From Tenebrio molitor (Eukaryota; Arthropoda; Insecta; Coleoptera; Tenebrionidae), in NCBI RefSeq assembly GCF_963966145.1, contig NC_091046.1, positions 1,736,001 to 1,800,000 on the forward strand: a stretch of 64,000 nucleotides of DNA, read 5' to 3'. Shown one piece after another: positions 46,021 through 57,548 of the stretch (its first letter is position 1; each line of letters starts with the position of its first letter). The translations under genes were made by a program, and so were the position numbers. The notes beneath the pieces are model-generated. The model made no database searches. It was given only the letters and a program-made list of their open reading frames with translations, and was not told where the DNA came from.

Positions 46021-48271
46021 TCCCTAAAAGATAAAGATAATTGTTTTGTGTTTTTGAAAAGACCTCAATAGGCTCTTTTCCAAACTCAACAAACTCCAAC
46101 AACTAAAACTTGAAAATCGACTCATTTTCCTAAAAAATTGATGTTTTTGGGAAAATCTGAGTTAGAAAAAGGGGGTTAAAAATCAGGGTAAAAACTCAAA
46201 TTCAACGTTGTTTTTTGATGTTTTGGTAGACGTATCGGTTTTTGTTGAAAAAAAAAAATGCATAGAAAATAGGAAAATGACTAAGAAAACTAGGCATAAT
46301 AATCTGAGTTAAAAAGTTACACATAGACTACAAGTTTTTAAATCCAAAAATTGTATGGTAAGAGCGTTCATTTAAATTTAGATTTTCTCCAGTTTAATAA
46401 CGATTCGATCGACGAAAAAATATTGTAACCAAGTCTTTTATTAATGATCGATTAATACACTTGTTCGTTAAATCACCACTAGGTGCTTCAAGATATTTCA
46501 TGATTGGATTTTATTAATTCACAAAAAAGAAAGAGTAGTATGTCACTTACTGTACCAAGGAAGTTAGTTAACTGCACGCCCCACCTTGTCATTTTTTTAA
46601 CTGACCCTAGCCAACACTTGCAAAAATGATTAGCACTTAAATTCAAAGTTGACAAAAATTGGATTGGCTTTATCTGAAACGCTCAAAACAAAGCAATTTG
46701 TTGGAACAAAAGCCTGCTTCGAGCTTCGTTTAATCTTAACGACTTTGATTAACAGTTTTGAACGGTTCGTTCAAGTGAGTCACTTCGCCGGGTACAGAAT
46801 CACGAGTAATGGAAATAAGTGGTAATAATAATAGGAAAATCTGTAAACGATAATAAATACTTAGTGAGGAGATGTGACAAAAAAATGTTTTCGAAAAGAG
46901 AGACATCAGATTCCGCAGGCCTAAGATGCAATAAGGAAGATGTTAAAATGGCAGTTTGAGTGAGTAATGTTACGTAACGTGGAGATGAAAAGGCTGTTCG
47001 TGTTAAAATGGTCAGTGTCTTACTTACATCTGCTGAAAAAAGTTAAAACACAATAATACAAAAAAAAATAGCATGGGAAACAAAATGAAGTTGTAGAATC
47101 TAAAAGAAAACATTAAAAAACATATTAAAGGATTAACGCAATTTATTATACAAGGTGATGTTTACTTAACAAATAATAACGACAACATTGTGAATTTGTT
47201 TCGCCTAGAATGCTAGATCACCACACTTGCAAAATTACAAATTTTATCTCGACGAACAATTTAACTATACAAGGTATTTGACGGGTGATAATAAGCCCGA
47301 CGAAATTGCAATGCAACCCACAATACATTTGAAAAGTTAACATGGATTTTTGTTTTTTGATTTAAAAAGCATAAAACATAGTTAGCTGTGCAGTTTCGTA
47401 AATTTTGACATAAACGTCATTCGCTTGGTTACATAAAATTCTAAAAAAACGAAGAGTTTTTGGGAAAATGTTTCTTTTCCGCATAAACGCGCAACAGTAG
47501 GCGCATTTTTATTACATTCCCCATAAATCAGGATCATGTCTGTTCCTCATCGTTCATAATTTCAGTTTAAAACGATACGATATTTAAAATAGCCACGTTA
47601 ACTTTGCAAATGTATTGTGGGTTGCATTTTCAATTCCGCCGTGCTCAGTATCACTTGTGCAAAAGCCTGTATACAATCAACAAAAAAATAATAAGAGGCG
47701 GCTGGGGAAAACAGTCTTTCTCAAAACGTGGAGCGTAGCTCAATAAACTGTCACTTGTCAATTTGTGTGAATTTTCTTTTGAAAAAATTATTTTCACTCG
47801 AGAACACAATATTCACAGCAGAATTATATTTTCTAAATGGAAACGAATACAATGGTAGTCACTACCATTGTACTCCCATGCATTAGGTACCACCACCATG
47901 CGCTACTTAGCGTGTTGGAGTTTCGGAAAGATCTCTCTTCGTCGGCTCTCCTCTTTTTTGTAGTATACGTAGATAATGGTGTCGCAAATTGAAAAACGCT
48001 GTTTTCGATATTGTAAAAGATAAGAATTTTTCCGCTGATATTAAGAGTATTGTGAAAACGTTGCGCAAAATGGAATTTAAAAGAAATCGCCCCAATTTTG
48101 CCAGAGATAATACCTACAATCACTTTATTACTTCTCCTTTATCTCTTATCAGATAAAACTTAATCCAAGAATCGTAACGATCATACATAACCTGAGAATT
48201 TGACGTGAATCATGCGAGTTACAACTTCATTGTGCATTTTAGTGTTGTCTTGCGACTAGAACCTCACAACC
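46021..48271. other. Gene-free stretch upstream of the four-TM gene
   Basis: About 2.2 kb of AT-rich DNA. The phrase TGTATTGTGGGTTGCATTTTCAATTCCG occurs at 47612 and also at 24606, and its complement lies near 47325, marking a small dispersed repeat around 47150-47650. No coding exon recognised. The promoter of the downstream gene should lie at its right end. Confidence 0.4.
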
Positions 48272-51200
48272 ATGATTAACATTAACAAGGCGGGCAGCGA
48301 ATCTGATGGATTATTATTTTCGAAACCTTTTGCCTTATCTACCGGCATATTAGGATTCGTACGTATTAAAAAATATACATATTTCATACAAACAAACAGA
48401 TTTTTAGATACAAGGAATATCATGGACAATTTTTTCAGTGATGTGTATATGTTGCTACACCGATGTTGTTACACTCGATCCAGACCAAAATCAAACAGAG
48501 TACTATCAATCTATATATTTACTTTTTTTGGACGCTGACACCAACTCCACAACTTTTCAATATGACATCTTGGTTAAACCCAAAGAATTTTTTATTTTTA
48601 TGTGGTTTTATGTCGCGTTTTCTATTATCTGGACTTGCATTTCTGGGGCAGTCATATGGGGTAAGTACGCGAACTTACAGGTTGACAAAAACAGCTTGGC
48701 ACATGAAATGCGCAAAAGAAGAAACGAGAGAGTGTCTCTAAGACACGGATATGGCTAGGGTTGTAGGTACGGTATGTACAGTCGCGAGCAATACATTTTG
48801 GCCGTCAAGGTCATTCTTTGACGCAATCGAAAATGCTTCACTGTAAAAGAGTCGTAAATATCATAACCTATCATCATATTGTATGACATTAATTGTAATT
48901 TTTGTCTCATTTTTTGGCATTTTGTTGACATGACATGACACCAGGCAGGGAATTTTTTTAAATTTGTGACAATCTAGCCAAATTTATTGCTCGCGATAGT
49001 ACAATGAGGGACATGGAATCCTGGGCAGTCATTTCAAAAAGTGTCAATGTAAATGCACCTTTACTGTCATTATGATTGATATTTTCAAAAAAACTGTCAC
49101 ATTAACTTAAGCTTGGTTGTGAGTAGCTAAGGTATGGTTTAGAAATTTTGACAACTGAATGACACATCTGCCCAGTTTTCCGTGTCCCCAATAGTACATG
49201 AAATGAACACAACAAACAAGTGCGCTCCGCTAGTGGGAGGGATTTGAGTCGGCTACGCATCCATCAACCATGTGCCAAGCTGTTTTTGTCGAGCTGTACA
49301 GTGCACGGCAAAAAAAGTTAGCCATCATTTAAATGTCAGTGTCATTAAAGCACTAATTACACATTTGAATTTTGACGTGACAGAAAAGTGATGGCTAGTT
49401 TTTATTGCCGGCCATTGTACATTATGTGTACCCGTAACGTCTCTCTATTTATGTCTCTTTCATTGACTTTTTTCTAACAATTTTTTTAAATCCCTTTAAT
49501 CAAAGATTATGATGATGTCTTAGTCACTCTATTGTTTCAGACCTTCAGCCATAAATCTTGATAACATTCATTTAATTGTTTATATGTTTTATTTTTGCGA
49601 ATCTCCGACGTTCTGATAAACACATTATCGGTTGTCAACTTAAAGTAAATATTTCCGTATATTTAATCCTTCCATAAAACAACTAGCTTTTAATGCGATA
49701 CCTGATACAGTTGGTTGCAAAAAAATCGCGAAACGAAAATTTTTCTAATGTGAATTTGATTTTGTCCGTTTGTCTACTTGACAATACCTATCAAATAATT
49801 TTAAAAAATGTCAATGAATTTTGACGTTAATTCTAACCTATATCTGGTAAGGTTTCACACTATGGAAAAATTGTAAAAATGTGTCAGTTTTATTCTGACA
49901 GTTCCCGTTTTTTTTTCAACCAACTGTACTTTATTATCACGCTTACACCAAATATAGTAAATTCAAAAAACTCCTGGACTGTCAAAATTAAATTTTAAAT
50001 AAAATGCTTGTTTTGACTGTACTTGAATATAAAAAATTTTCGCTAGAGTGTACCGACATCAAAATCTAGTTACAAAATATATTTAGGTTATGTTTTCATT
50101 TTTAATCATTGAACTAAAAATGTTTTGAATCATTCATTGCTTCGAACACAAGTGAAATGCAGAAAACTAAATGAATTAGAGCAATTTAATAAAGTTTATA
50201 AAAAACACGCCACAAATTGAAAACAGGTAACAAATTAAACAACAACCAAAATCATCCAGACCAAAATAAACTAACCTGTTTCATTTATTCAGAAGAAAAT
50301 TATTTAACACTTGATTAACACTTATCTCTCCAAAATTTTGATTTGTGAATCACAAGAACGAACACCAATTCTTAGTTAACAATACTGGAGCGGCTTTGGC
50401 ACAAATTAGTAATTTCTTTCCGTTATTATCACTTTTTTGTTTGTTCCTCATAATAATTTGTTATGGCCCTCTTCTCTCGCGCCAGTAAAACCACTCTAGT
50501 TCGTTTTGAACTTTCCGTTTGAACCTTTTTACAAAATACACTTAAATAATTTTGCAATTTATTTGACAATGTCAATTTAAACAAATGAATAGTTTGAAAA
50601 ATTAAAAAATCATAGATAACAACTGGGTAATATGAAAATAACTAAATAGTGATTTAACCAACCTAACAACTGCAATTTTGATTTTGACAGTCCAGATGTT
50701 TATTTAATTGAATGGACTTTACACATTTTTCTTGAAAGTAAAGCTGACGCGCGTTTCGACAGTACAGCTGTGCTGTCAAAACGCGCGTTAGCTTTAATGA
50801 CACACAAAAAGGATTACTTCGTAATAGACAGTTAATAATAAGAGAACTGAATGAAGAAATCAAGAGAATGAGAATGTTGTCTAATTTTTTGCGACGCAAA
50901 CGAATAAACAATTATTATTAAATTGTTTCAGCAAGCTTGCACACTCAGTGGCAAATTATGAAGTCGTTGTTTGGCAGCTGGGCAACAATTGCAATTTTAA
51001 TTTCAATTGTGGACATCATTCTTACCAGTTTGATAGCATTTGACTACAGTACTCTCGATGGAGCCGACGATATAGACACCGTTGTAAGTTACCCACAAGT
51101 GTTTTAATATGGACTGACGTTTGTCAGATTTCGAAAGGATTCCAGTCAAGAACGATTCGTGTTTATTTCAGATTATTGTGTGCTACGGCATAGTGATGTC

Positions 51201-51795
51201 TTTGGCAGCGCGCGGATACATCCTTTGGCTGATTAACATAATATTTGCAGCTATAGCGATAAAACTCGTCGTATCGAGTGTTTTAAAGGTAAATCGCGCG
51301 ATTATTTTTATCTTCGTGTATTAATTTTTCTCCTGTGCAGAATAAAGAACCAGCACTACCGATTATCCACGGTTTCGAAGCGAGCGAGTGAGTTAAAACC
51401 ATTGAAGAAAAATTGTGTTTTTAATTGTTGCTCATTTCAGGGCGAATCCTCCTTGGTTTGACAATTCCACCAGAGATCTCTGGTCAAATCCTGCTTCTCC
51501 CAAAACGTACGAAGATTACGACAATCATGGTTTCACGAGGAGTCGCTCTTTTGTACCGTCCTCGATGTCGGAATATGACGCAGAAGTGCCATATTACGAC
51601 AGCGGTAATTTATCGAATCGCGGTCAAAATTTTGTTCTCGATCCCGCCCCGAATAGAACTGCGATGATCGGAAGAAGGAAGGGGACATCTCCAGTGCATA
51701 ACGTTTCTCCACCGATTCCTCCTCCGGATTACACACCACCCACCACACCCACTACGCTGAAGTCAGTGTTGAGGTCGAAAAGTAACTACGAATGA
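48272..51795 (+). CDS. Predicted four-transmembrane protein, unidentified
   Basis: Exons 48272-48362, 48439-48660, 50932-51083, 51172-51288, 51341-51387 and 51441-51795 join in frame to 327 residues. Hydrophobic segments are near ALSTGILGFVLMCICCY, FFIFMWFYVAFSIIWTCISG, SWATIAILISIVDIILTSLI and GYILWLINIIFAAIAIKLVV, so four membrane passes are predicted. A polar loop with an N-x-T/S site (DADTNSTTF) lies between the first two. The last exon encodes a 118-residue tail rich in Ser, Pro, Tyr and Asp, with PPPDYTPPTTP near its end, a PPxY motif of the kind bound by WW domains. Splice signals are good throughout and phases agree. Several insects have small four-pass membrane families of unknown function; I cannot name this one. 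Intron 2 (2.3 kb) carries two MITEs, and a third begins 25 bp after the stop. Confidence 0.75.
48777..49002. mobile_element. MITE with GTAC-TCGCGAGCAATA ends
   Basis: About 226 bp in intron 2 of the four-TM gene. TCGCGAGCAATACATTTTGGC at the left pairs with GCCAAATTTATTGCTCGCGA at the right. GTAC lies at both outer edges, so the exact target duplication is ambiguous. No coding capacity. Confidence 0.65.
49297..49420. mobile_element. Short MITE, 'TACAATGGCCGGCAA' family, intronic copy
   Basis: Second independent insertion of the family at 31797-31925: AGCCATCATTTAAATGTCAG, ACACATTTGAATTTTGACGT and TTATTGCCGGCCATTGTA are shared. It lies in intron 2 of the four-TM gene. Confidence 0.75.
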
Positions 51796-51820
51796 ATGTT
51801 GACCAAAAATTAACTAGGTA

Positions 51821-52260
51821 CCGGGTGATCAAGAAGGACTGCTTAAGTTGGCAATACAATTAAGAACATTTTTTTATTCGGCTATTTACAACACTGCAAC
51901 CGGATATGTTTTGTGGGTTTATTTGACAGATATCTGACGTAGCATTAATAACGACAAAATGGTAGGTTATGAGAGTAAAAATTGACGGCAAAAAGAAATC
52001 AAAGCTGGAATTCGGAATAATAATCTAAAAATTAACTAAAGGAAATTCTCGAAGTGCTCCCCATTTTGCTCTAAACATAAATTAACTCTTCTCTCGAACG
52101 ATTCACCAGCATGTTCAATTTAATTTGAAATGTCAAATTTGACTTGTCACTGATGCGGCTGTCAGTGTGAAGCCCTCAACAACCGGAAGTTACTCCAGTT
52201 GTACCATTTAAAAATAAAATTCAGCATTACCAACTTAAACAGTCCTTCTTGATCACCCCG
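51821..52260. mobile_element. MITE with TA target, 440 bp, in the 3' UTR of the four-TM gene
   Basis: Terminal inverted repeats of about 37 bp with a few mismatches (CCGGGTGATCAAGAAGGACT at the left and CGGGGTGATCAAGAAGGACT reading in from the right), bordered by TA on each side as in Tc1/mariner-like elements. The inside is AT-rich and non-coding. The element starts 25 bp after the stop codon, so transcripts probably cross it. Confidence 0.8.
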
Positions 52261-52383
52261 TATATGTTTACATAATTTTTACAAAGCTGATGTAATATAT
52301 CATTGTAACCTGTGTGTGATCACTATTTAATGTATTATTTATTAAAATTAGTATATATATATACCACTCTATTATTTATGTAC

Positions 52384-53443
52384 TACTATGTTTATGTTTT
52401 TTAAACAGAAGCTACCCAGTTTGATTTTATTTTTCAATTCTATGCTAAATTATTAATCAAATTTGTACAGGTCGTTCATACTTATCTGCCATTATTTTTG
52501 ATCAGTGGCGCTTTTTTTTACCAGAATTTCAAATTGCAGGGGTCCCTTCGAAAATTCGTACCTTCCAAATCGTTGCACATAAATTAAAATGATTGATGCT
52601 GTTTGATTTCTGAATGTTGGCCGCATTTGCTGAGTGTTTAAAAAAAAAATAGTCGCATACGAATATAGCTACTGCGATTTTTTAATCATAACGAACTAAA
52701 AATGTCAAAAACTCATTTTTTTCAAATGGCACCCCGTATTTATTATTGCACTGATCGAAAGCTTTTTTGACAAGCTTTTGAACAATATAAGATTTGTATA
52801 GTCGAATCAGAAAATCGAGGGTGCTATCCTAAATTTGGTGCAATTTTTCCGTTAAAAAGACAATACAAAAATCTAGTAGGCCTAACAAAAGATAATCACA
52901 CAATATGGTCATATAAAGATGAATCAACCAACAAAACAGTGTTTAACAATTAAACATTTAATTATTTTAGTGATTTTAAGATAGCACACTAGATTTTCAC
53001 ATTCGACTATGCAAACCCTATACCTACCGTTGGAAAGCTTGTCAAAAAAGCTTTCGACCAGTGCAATAATAAATGCGGGGTGCCATTTGAAAAAAATAGG
53101 TTTTTGACATTTTTAGTTTGTTATACATACATATTTAAAAAATCGCAGTAGGCATAATGCGAGTAAGCACGTTATTGAGTAAACACTTAACAGATGCGGC
53201 AAACATTGAGGAATCAAACAGCGTCAATTATTTTAATTTATGTGCAACTATTTGGAAGGTACGAATTTTCGAAGGGGCCCCTGCCATTCGGAATTCTGGT
53301 AAAAAAAGCGCCACTGATCAAAAACGATGGCAGATAAGTAAAAACGACCTGTGTAGATTTGATTCACAATTTAGCATAGAAACCAAAAATGAAATCAAAC
53401 TGGGTAGGTTCCGTTGAAAAAAACATAACTTTAGTGTTTTTAT
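52384..53443. repeat. Long foldback element with arms of about 460 bp
   Basis: The arms 52384-52842 and 52973-53443 are reverse complements along their length, joined by a loop of about 130 bp. Matching blocks include CTACCCAGTTTGAT, GATCAGTGGCGCTTTTTTTA, AAAATTCGTACCTTCCAAAT, CAAATGGCACCCCGTATTTA and GCTTTTTTGACAAGCTTT. Small differences between arms show that it is not an assembly fold. The outer end recurs alone at 43858-43965. Any transcript across it would form a long hairpin. Confidence 0.8.
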
Positions 53444-53493
53444 AATTTTGCGAATATAAAAAACGTCATGATATATTCGCAAAAATTATACAC

Positions 53494-54015
53494 ATGAATT
53501 TAGCAGTTAAATTCAATTTATTCAAGGATACACAACCACATTACATTTATAAACCAGAAAGTTGTTTAGAAAATGACAATTACAAATTATATTTTGATCG
53601 CACAGTTTTAACTGACATTCACATTCAGCATAACAGACCAGACATTATTATTGTAAATAAACAACAAAAGCAAGCATATCTTTTAGATATAGCTGTTCCA
53701 AATTCACACAATATAACACAAACATATAATACAAAAATTAATAAATATTTAGAACTATCCGTTGCTATGAGAAATCTTTGGTGTTTAGAAAAAATTTCGA
53801 TTTTACCATTTATAATTTCAGCAACAGGAATAGTACCGCAATCTCTTTTTAAAAATTTAAAAATTTTGGACTTAGAGAACACATTGGTGGTTGAAATTCA
53901 AAAAGGTATATTATTATACTCATGTCACATCGTGAGGAAATTCCTTAACATTGACACAGAACATAAAACACAAAAAAGTCAAAATGTGGAGGCGAGACGC
54001 CGGTTATTATGTTGA
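53494..54015 (+). pseudogene. Non-LTR retrotransposon C-terminal fragment
   Basis: A 173-codon frame reads FDRTVLTDIHIQHNRPDIII, then QAYLLDIAVPNSHNITQTYN, KYLELSVAMRNLWCLEKISI and ISATGIVPQSLFKNLKIL. This order (RPD followed by LLDIAVP, then a stretch ending in TG-VP-SL) is that of the C-terminal restriction-like endonuclease domain of retrotransposon polyproteins of the R2 type and relatives. There is no reverse transcriptase upstream, so the copy is 5'-truncated, as usual for such elements. The frame is intact to its stop, so the insertion is not very old. Confidence 0.6.
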
Positions 54016-54109
54016 TAAGCACTGCACTATTACTTGATAGTATTATCCGTAATAGTGTATGTACTCCGGCAAAATTGCCGTGCCGCCGGGTGGAGGTGGG
54101 ATACAAGAG

Positions 54110-54250
54110 GACACCCTGTATATATACCGCAATATTTTCCGAATATGCAGTAGAAGCGTAGCTATCATCTAGAAAAAAGAAAAAGTTGATATTTTTAATA
54201 ACAAACAATTTATGGAGCTGTTTCGCAACTCTGGGACACCCTGTATATTA
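54110..54250. repeat. Repeat with CACCCTGTATAT at both edges
   Basis: The segment begins after ACACCCTGTATATATACCGC and ends in GGGACACCCTGTATATT. Its first half is the reverse complement of 43790-43850 (TAGCTATCATCTAGAAAA). Confidence 0.5.
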
Positions 54251-54368
54251 TAAATAATATGTTGTACCTATCATCTACCTTAAGCTAAAGGTCATCTTGT
54301 GATTGTGTTATTTATACCATTTATAACATTTTGGAACATACAGTCTACAAACTTTAACTGGAATAATC

Positions 54369-54641
54369 TTAACGTGGACATACGCGATTTTTGTAAAAAA
54401 AAAAACCCGAGCAGGTCAATGGGCACCGTGTGTCTCTTTCTTGGGAAATTACAAATCGATAGTAACATGCATCTCTTACGTTTTGTAATATTTCCGGTGT
54501 GATTTGCCTAATTTCATGCTTAATACGTTTCTTACGGTCCTCAATATTGTTCGGTTCTGTTACATATAGTGCGTTTTTTTTAACTGTTGCCACTGGGAAT
54601 TGCATGGTAAAAATTATACCCTCTGTTAACTTATGATCCAC
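54369..54641 (-). pseudogene. C-terminal fragment of a DDE transposase
   Basis: The minus-strand frame contains YVTEPNNIEDRKKRIKHEIR followed by QITPEILQNVRDACYYR. EPNNIEDLK-RI--EI--I-PE-L--V is the typical last segment of insect DDE transposases with a DUF4817-type helix-turn-helix, like the one at 32051-33677. Nothing upstream encodes a catalytic domain. Relic. Confidence 0.55.
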
Positions 54642-55194
54642 TGCAGATTTAGTGCTAATTTTTATTTTAGTAATAAATCATTAATAAGACTACGTAATGC
54701 ATACTGTTTGATAGAAAAGCACTTTTATTTGACTAATTTTACTCTTCAAAGTTGAAGGAACGTAAATAATAATTTGCCAAAAAACGTAGTAAGCAAAATG
54801 GGAAAATGTTATCTAAGAGAGTACCTACCAATATTAGGAGAAGGTATTAGATGTAACCAAGATCCTGCAAAGCCTTAAAAAACGAGCCAAGTCTCTAGGT
54901 GAATTAAAGGTTACGTAATTGGCAATTATTCGTTTGATATTGATATTATCCCAATTTTTCTGGAATTGTGGAATTGTTGGACTTTCGTTCTCATTTTCTA
55001 CATCCCAGACTGCTGAAGCTCCATCATAATGGGGAATAATAAGCTTATTATCCTTTGAATTTAGTAATAGAGAAACAAGCTTTTTAACACCATGAATTGA
55101 AGATAGGAAAGCAGAGAGGCAAATATCGAAATCTAATCCATCATCTAAAAACCAAATTGAGAATCCAAAGATAATAGTTATTTACACAATTAGT
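54642..55194. other. AT-rich DNA without recognised features
   Basis: No gene or clear repeat seen. On the minus strand, TTAATGATTTATTAC and similar phrases are simple AT-rich sequence. Confidence 0.3.
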
Positions 55195-55305
55195 GGGATA
55201 AAAGCAATATTACAGGATTCGAGTGTGAAGATTGCAGATGACGAGGGCGTTAGCCCGAGTTCATCTGTAATCACACGAGTTTCCTGTAATATGCTTAGCC
55301 CACGT
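55195..55305. repeat. Foldback repeat with GAGGGCGTTAGCCCGAG core
   Basis: AATATTACAGGATTCGAGTGTG at the left pairs with CACACGAGTTTCCTGTAATAT at the right, around GATGACGAGGGCGTTAGCCC. The core is the same as in the foldback at 33690-33850, so the two are one family. Confidence 0.7.
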
Positions 55306-55369
55306 GTTATGTACAAAATTTTATCTAAGACCGCCCCGAATTAAAAAAAAAAGGTAAATCTAATTTATT

Positions 55370-55540
55370 TCCGCTAGTTTCATTACACCACTCAGTGGAA
55401 TAATGACTTACTTATCCCACTGAGTGGGGTAATGAAGCTCACTTATCCCACTAAGTGGAGTAATGCAATGCGTCCGGTAATGAAGTTCCTTATTCCACTC
55501 AAATGAGTGGGATAAGTGTCATTTATCCCACGGGATTAGA
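55370..55540. repeat. Cluster of short palindromes, CCACT-AGTGG
   Basis: Six or more half or full copies of CCACTCAGTGG/CCACTAAGTGG are linked by TTATCCCACTGAGTGGGGTAATGA-type phrases (ACTTATCCCAC, GTAATGAAG). The unit length is about 35 bp and irregular. Several alternative hairpins are possible. No coding function. Confidence 0.6.
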
Positions 55541-55565
55541 TAAAATAATTGGTTGAATGGCAAGA

Positions 55566-55919
55566 CTAAAAATAGGAAATGTGGCGAATTCCCAGTCCAC
55601 CAAATCTAATCGGTAAAGTGGACAGACACCATTGTAAATCAGTTAAACGTAAATTAAGTATTCTTTCTACAGAAGAAGAAGAATCAATTAAATTAACATA
55701 ATTAGAAATTAAAGTTGAGGGATTTCTACAGCATTGTAATGATTTGAATACATTACTTTTTCCGCCAAATATTTGAACCTGCGCAAAACGGTAACAAATG
55801 TGGTCGTGATCGTCATCGAATCGGAGGAGCCCTACGTTGTGATTTTCTTTTGGCGGAAAGGTTCGGAATGCAAACGGTGAGGGTTCCAGTTGGAAGAGTG
55901 CCGCAAATAAAACACACAT
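55566..55919 (-). pseudogene. Reverse-transcriptase-derived relic, minus strand
   Basis: Near the end of a 117-codon frame the sequence RILNLRLTDLQWCLSTLPIR runs into FGGLGIRHISYF. LP-RFGGLGIR is a stock phrase just after the reverse transcriptase domain of retrotransposon polyproteins. The preceding sequence is too decayed to assign a clade. Confidence 0.45.
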
Positions 55920-57548
55920 GTGAGGGACGCAAAATACCTTTTATTAAAAATGCCTGTAATAACTTTGATGAAAAGAAATTGAAACGAATACAAAAGACAG
56001 AAATTAAGGTTAACGAAGTACAAGAAATTAACTAGTTGAGTACATCACAAAGATAAACGACAAGATGAATGCAACAATATTTAAAATAACAGAAAAACGG
56101 GCACATGACAGACAAAATGACAGTTTAAAGCTTGCAAACAAGTAAACAAATTATAAGGCAGTTATTACAGACAGGGACGGATGAAAAACCCTCTTCAAAA
56201 ACCGTATCCCAGGTATTACTCATATTTTACAATTCGATTAATGACAAAACAATGTTTAACTCGGAACTACGCGGTCAAGGTACGCCAACGGGAACTTAGA
56301 GCTGGAGGTAACAAACTTTCGGTCGCGAGGGGACTCAGAAGAATTATCTGAATCATCTTGAAATCAAGCGACGTTTATAGATATTCGGGGTATTAATGAA
56401 CGTCGGACTATTTCACCGACCCAGCAAGAGTGACAGAGCGTTTCGGGGTCGTACGAGTAGCATTCCTAGACCGCAGCCGCAAAGACCTAGGTCCGCCGTC
56501 CCCAACCAACCGTTTCCGGACAAAACCCCAAAGTCCCGATAACCGTCGACGGAAGCTTCACGAAAACATCCCGACGCCGCTCCCGCAAAGACTAAGGTCC
56601 GTCCCCGCTAACGGCTCTAAATAACCGTAGCTTCCACAGAAATTTACTAAACAACCCCACGACTTCCTGATTGTCACCTAGCTCCCACAGGGCGCACTTA
56701 CAACATTTTATTTTAACTTTTCCGAAATCTAGCAACAACACGAAGGAATAACCCGAGTTTAATTCTATCGAACAAAGCGTAACATTAAACGATGAGAAAA
56801 TCCAGCAAAACAAAGCGCAACATTAAACAATGATAAAATACACAAAACAAAAACGCAACATTAAACAAGGATAACATAAGCAAAACAAAACGCAACATTA
56901 AACAATGAGGAAATAAAAGAGAACAAAACGCGAAGTTAAATAACGATAAAAATAAAAGCGCTTTAAAAGGGAATACAATACTCGCTCGCAATACTAAACA
57001 AAAACATATGGCGGGTCGAGTGCCGTTAGAAAATGTTAGTGAAAGAAAAACAAAATGGACGCACGCGGTCCGGACGCCCGCTACTAATCTTCGAAATTAA
57101 CAGATTGTCAAAAATGGACCTCCCGGGAGAAATTTAGGGATAACGCTTAAAATTAACAAATGGACGCCTCTTAAAGAAACAGCATGCAACAAAAATGAAA
57201 TCTACAACATACCCTTACCACGTGGTCCTGGTCCCAAAACAAAACACAAAAAAAAAGGCAACGAAAGTGGGATAAATTACCCAGGTGAATTAAAAACGTT
57301 GAATTCTTCACGGGGACACAAAATATCTACTCGGAACGGTAGTGTAATCGGTTCAGATGTAACTTACAGATTTTTGGAATATTGGATCGCTCTTCGCAAG
57401 GTCTGTTCGTTTCGAAAAACCAAACAAAAGTGACCTACCCCCTTCAACCACCCGCGCGAGCCCGTTTCCTCCCCGCTATATTTCCGCTAGTAGTTCCTAG
57501 TCTAGCCGCTAGTACCTTCACATTTGGCGCGCTGTTGTGGCGGTACCG
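55920..57548. repeat. Repeat-like DNA with degenerate tandem motifs
   Basis: No gene recognised. Around 56475 and 56582 the phrase GCAAAGAC-TA-GGTCCG is repeated in a GC-rich block. From about 56760 to 56960 a unit of roughly 35-45 bp containing CGCAACATTAAACAATGA is repeated four or five times with divergence. Confidence 0.45.
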
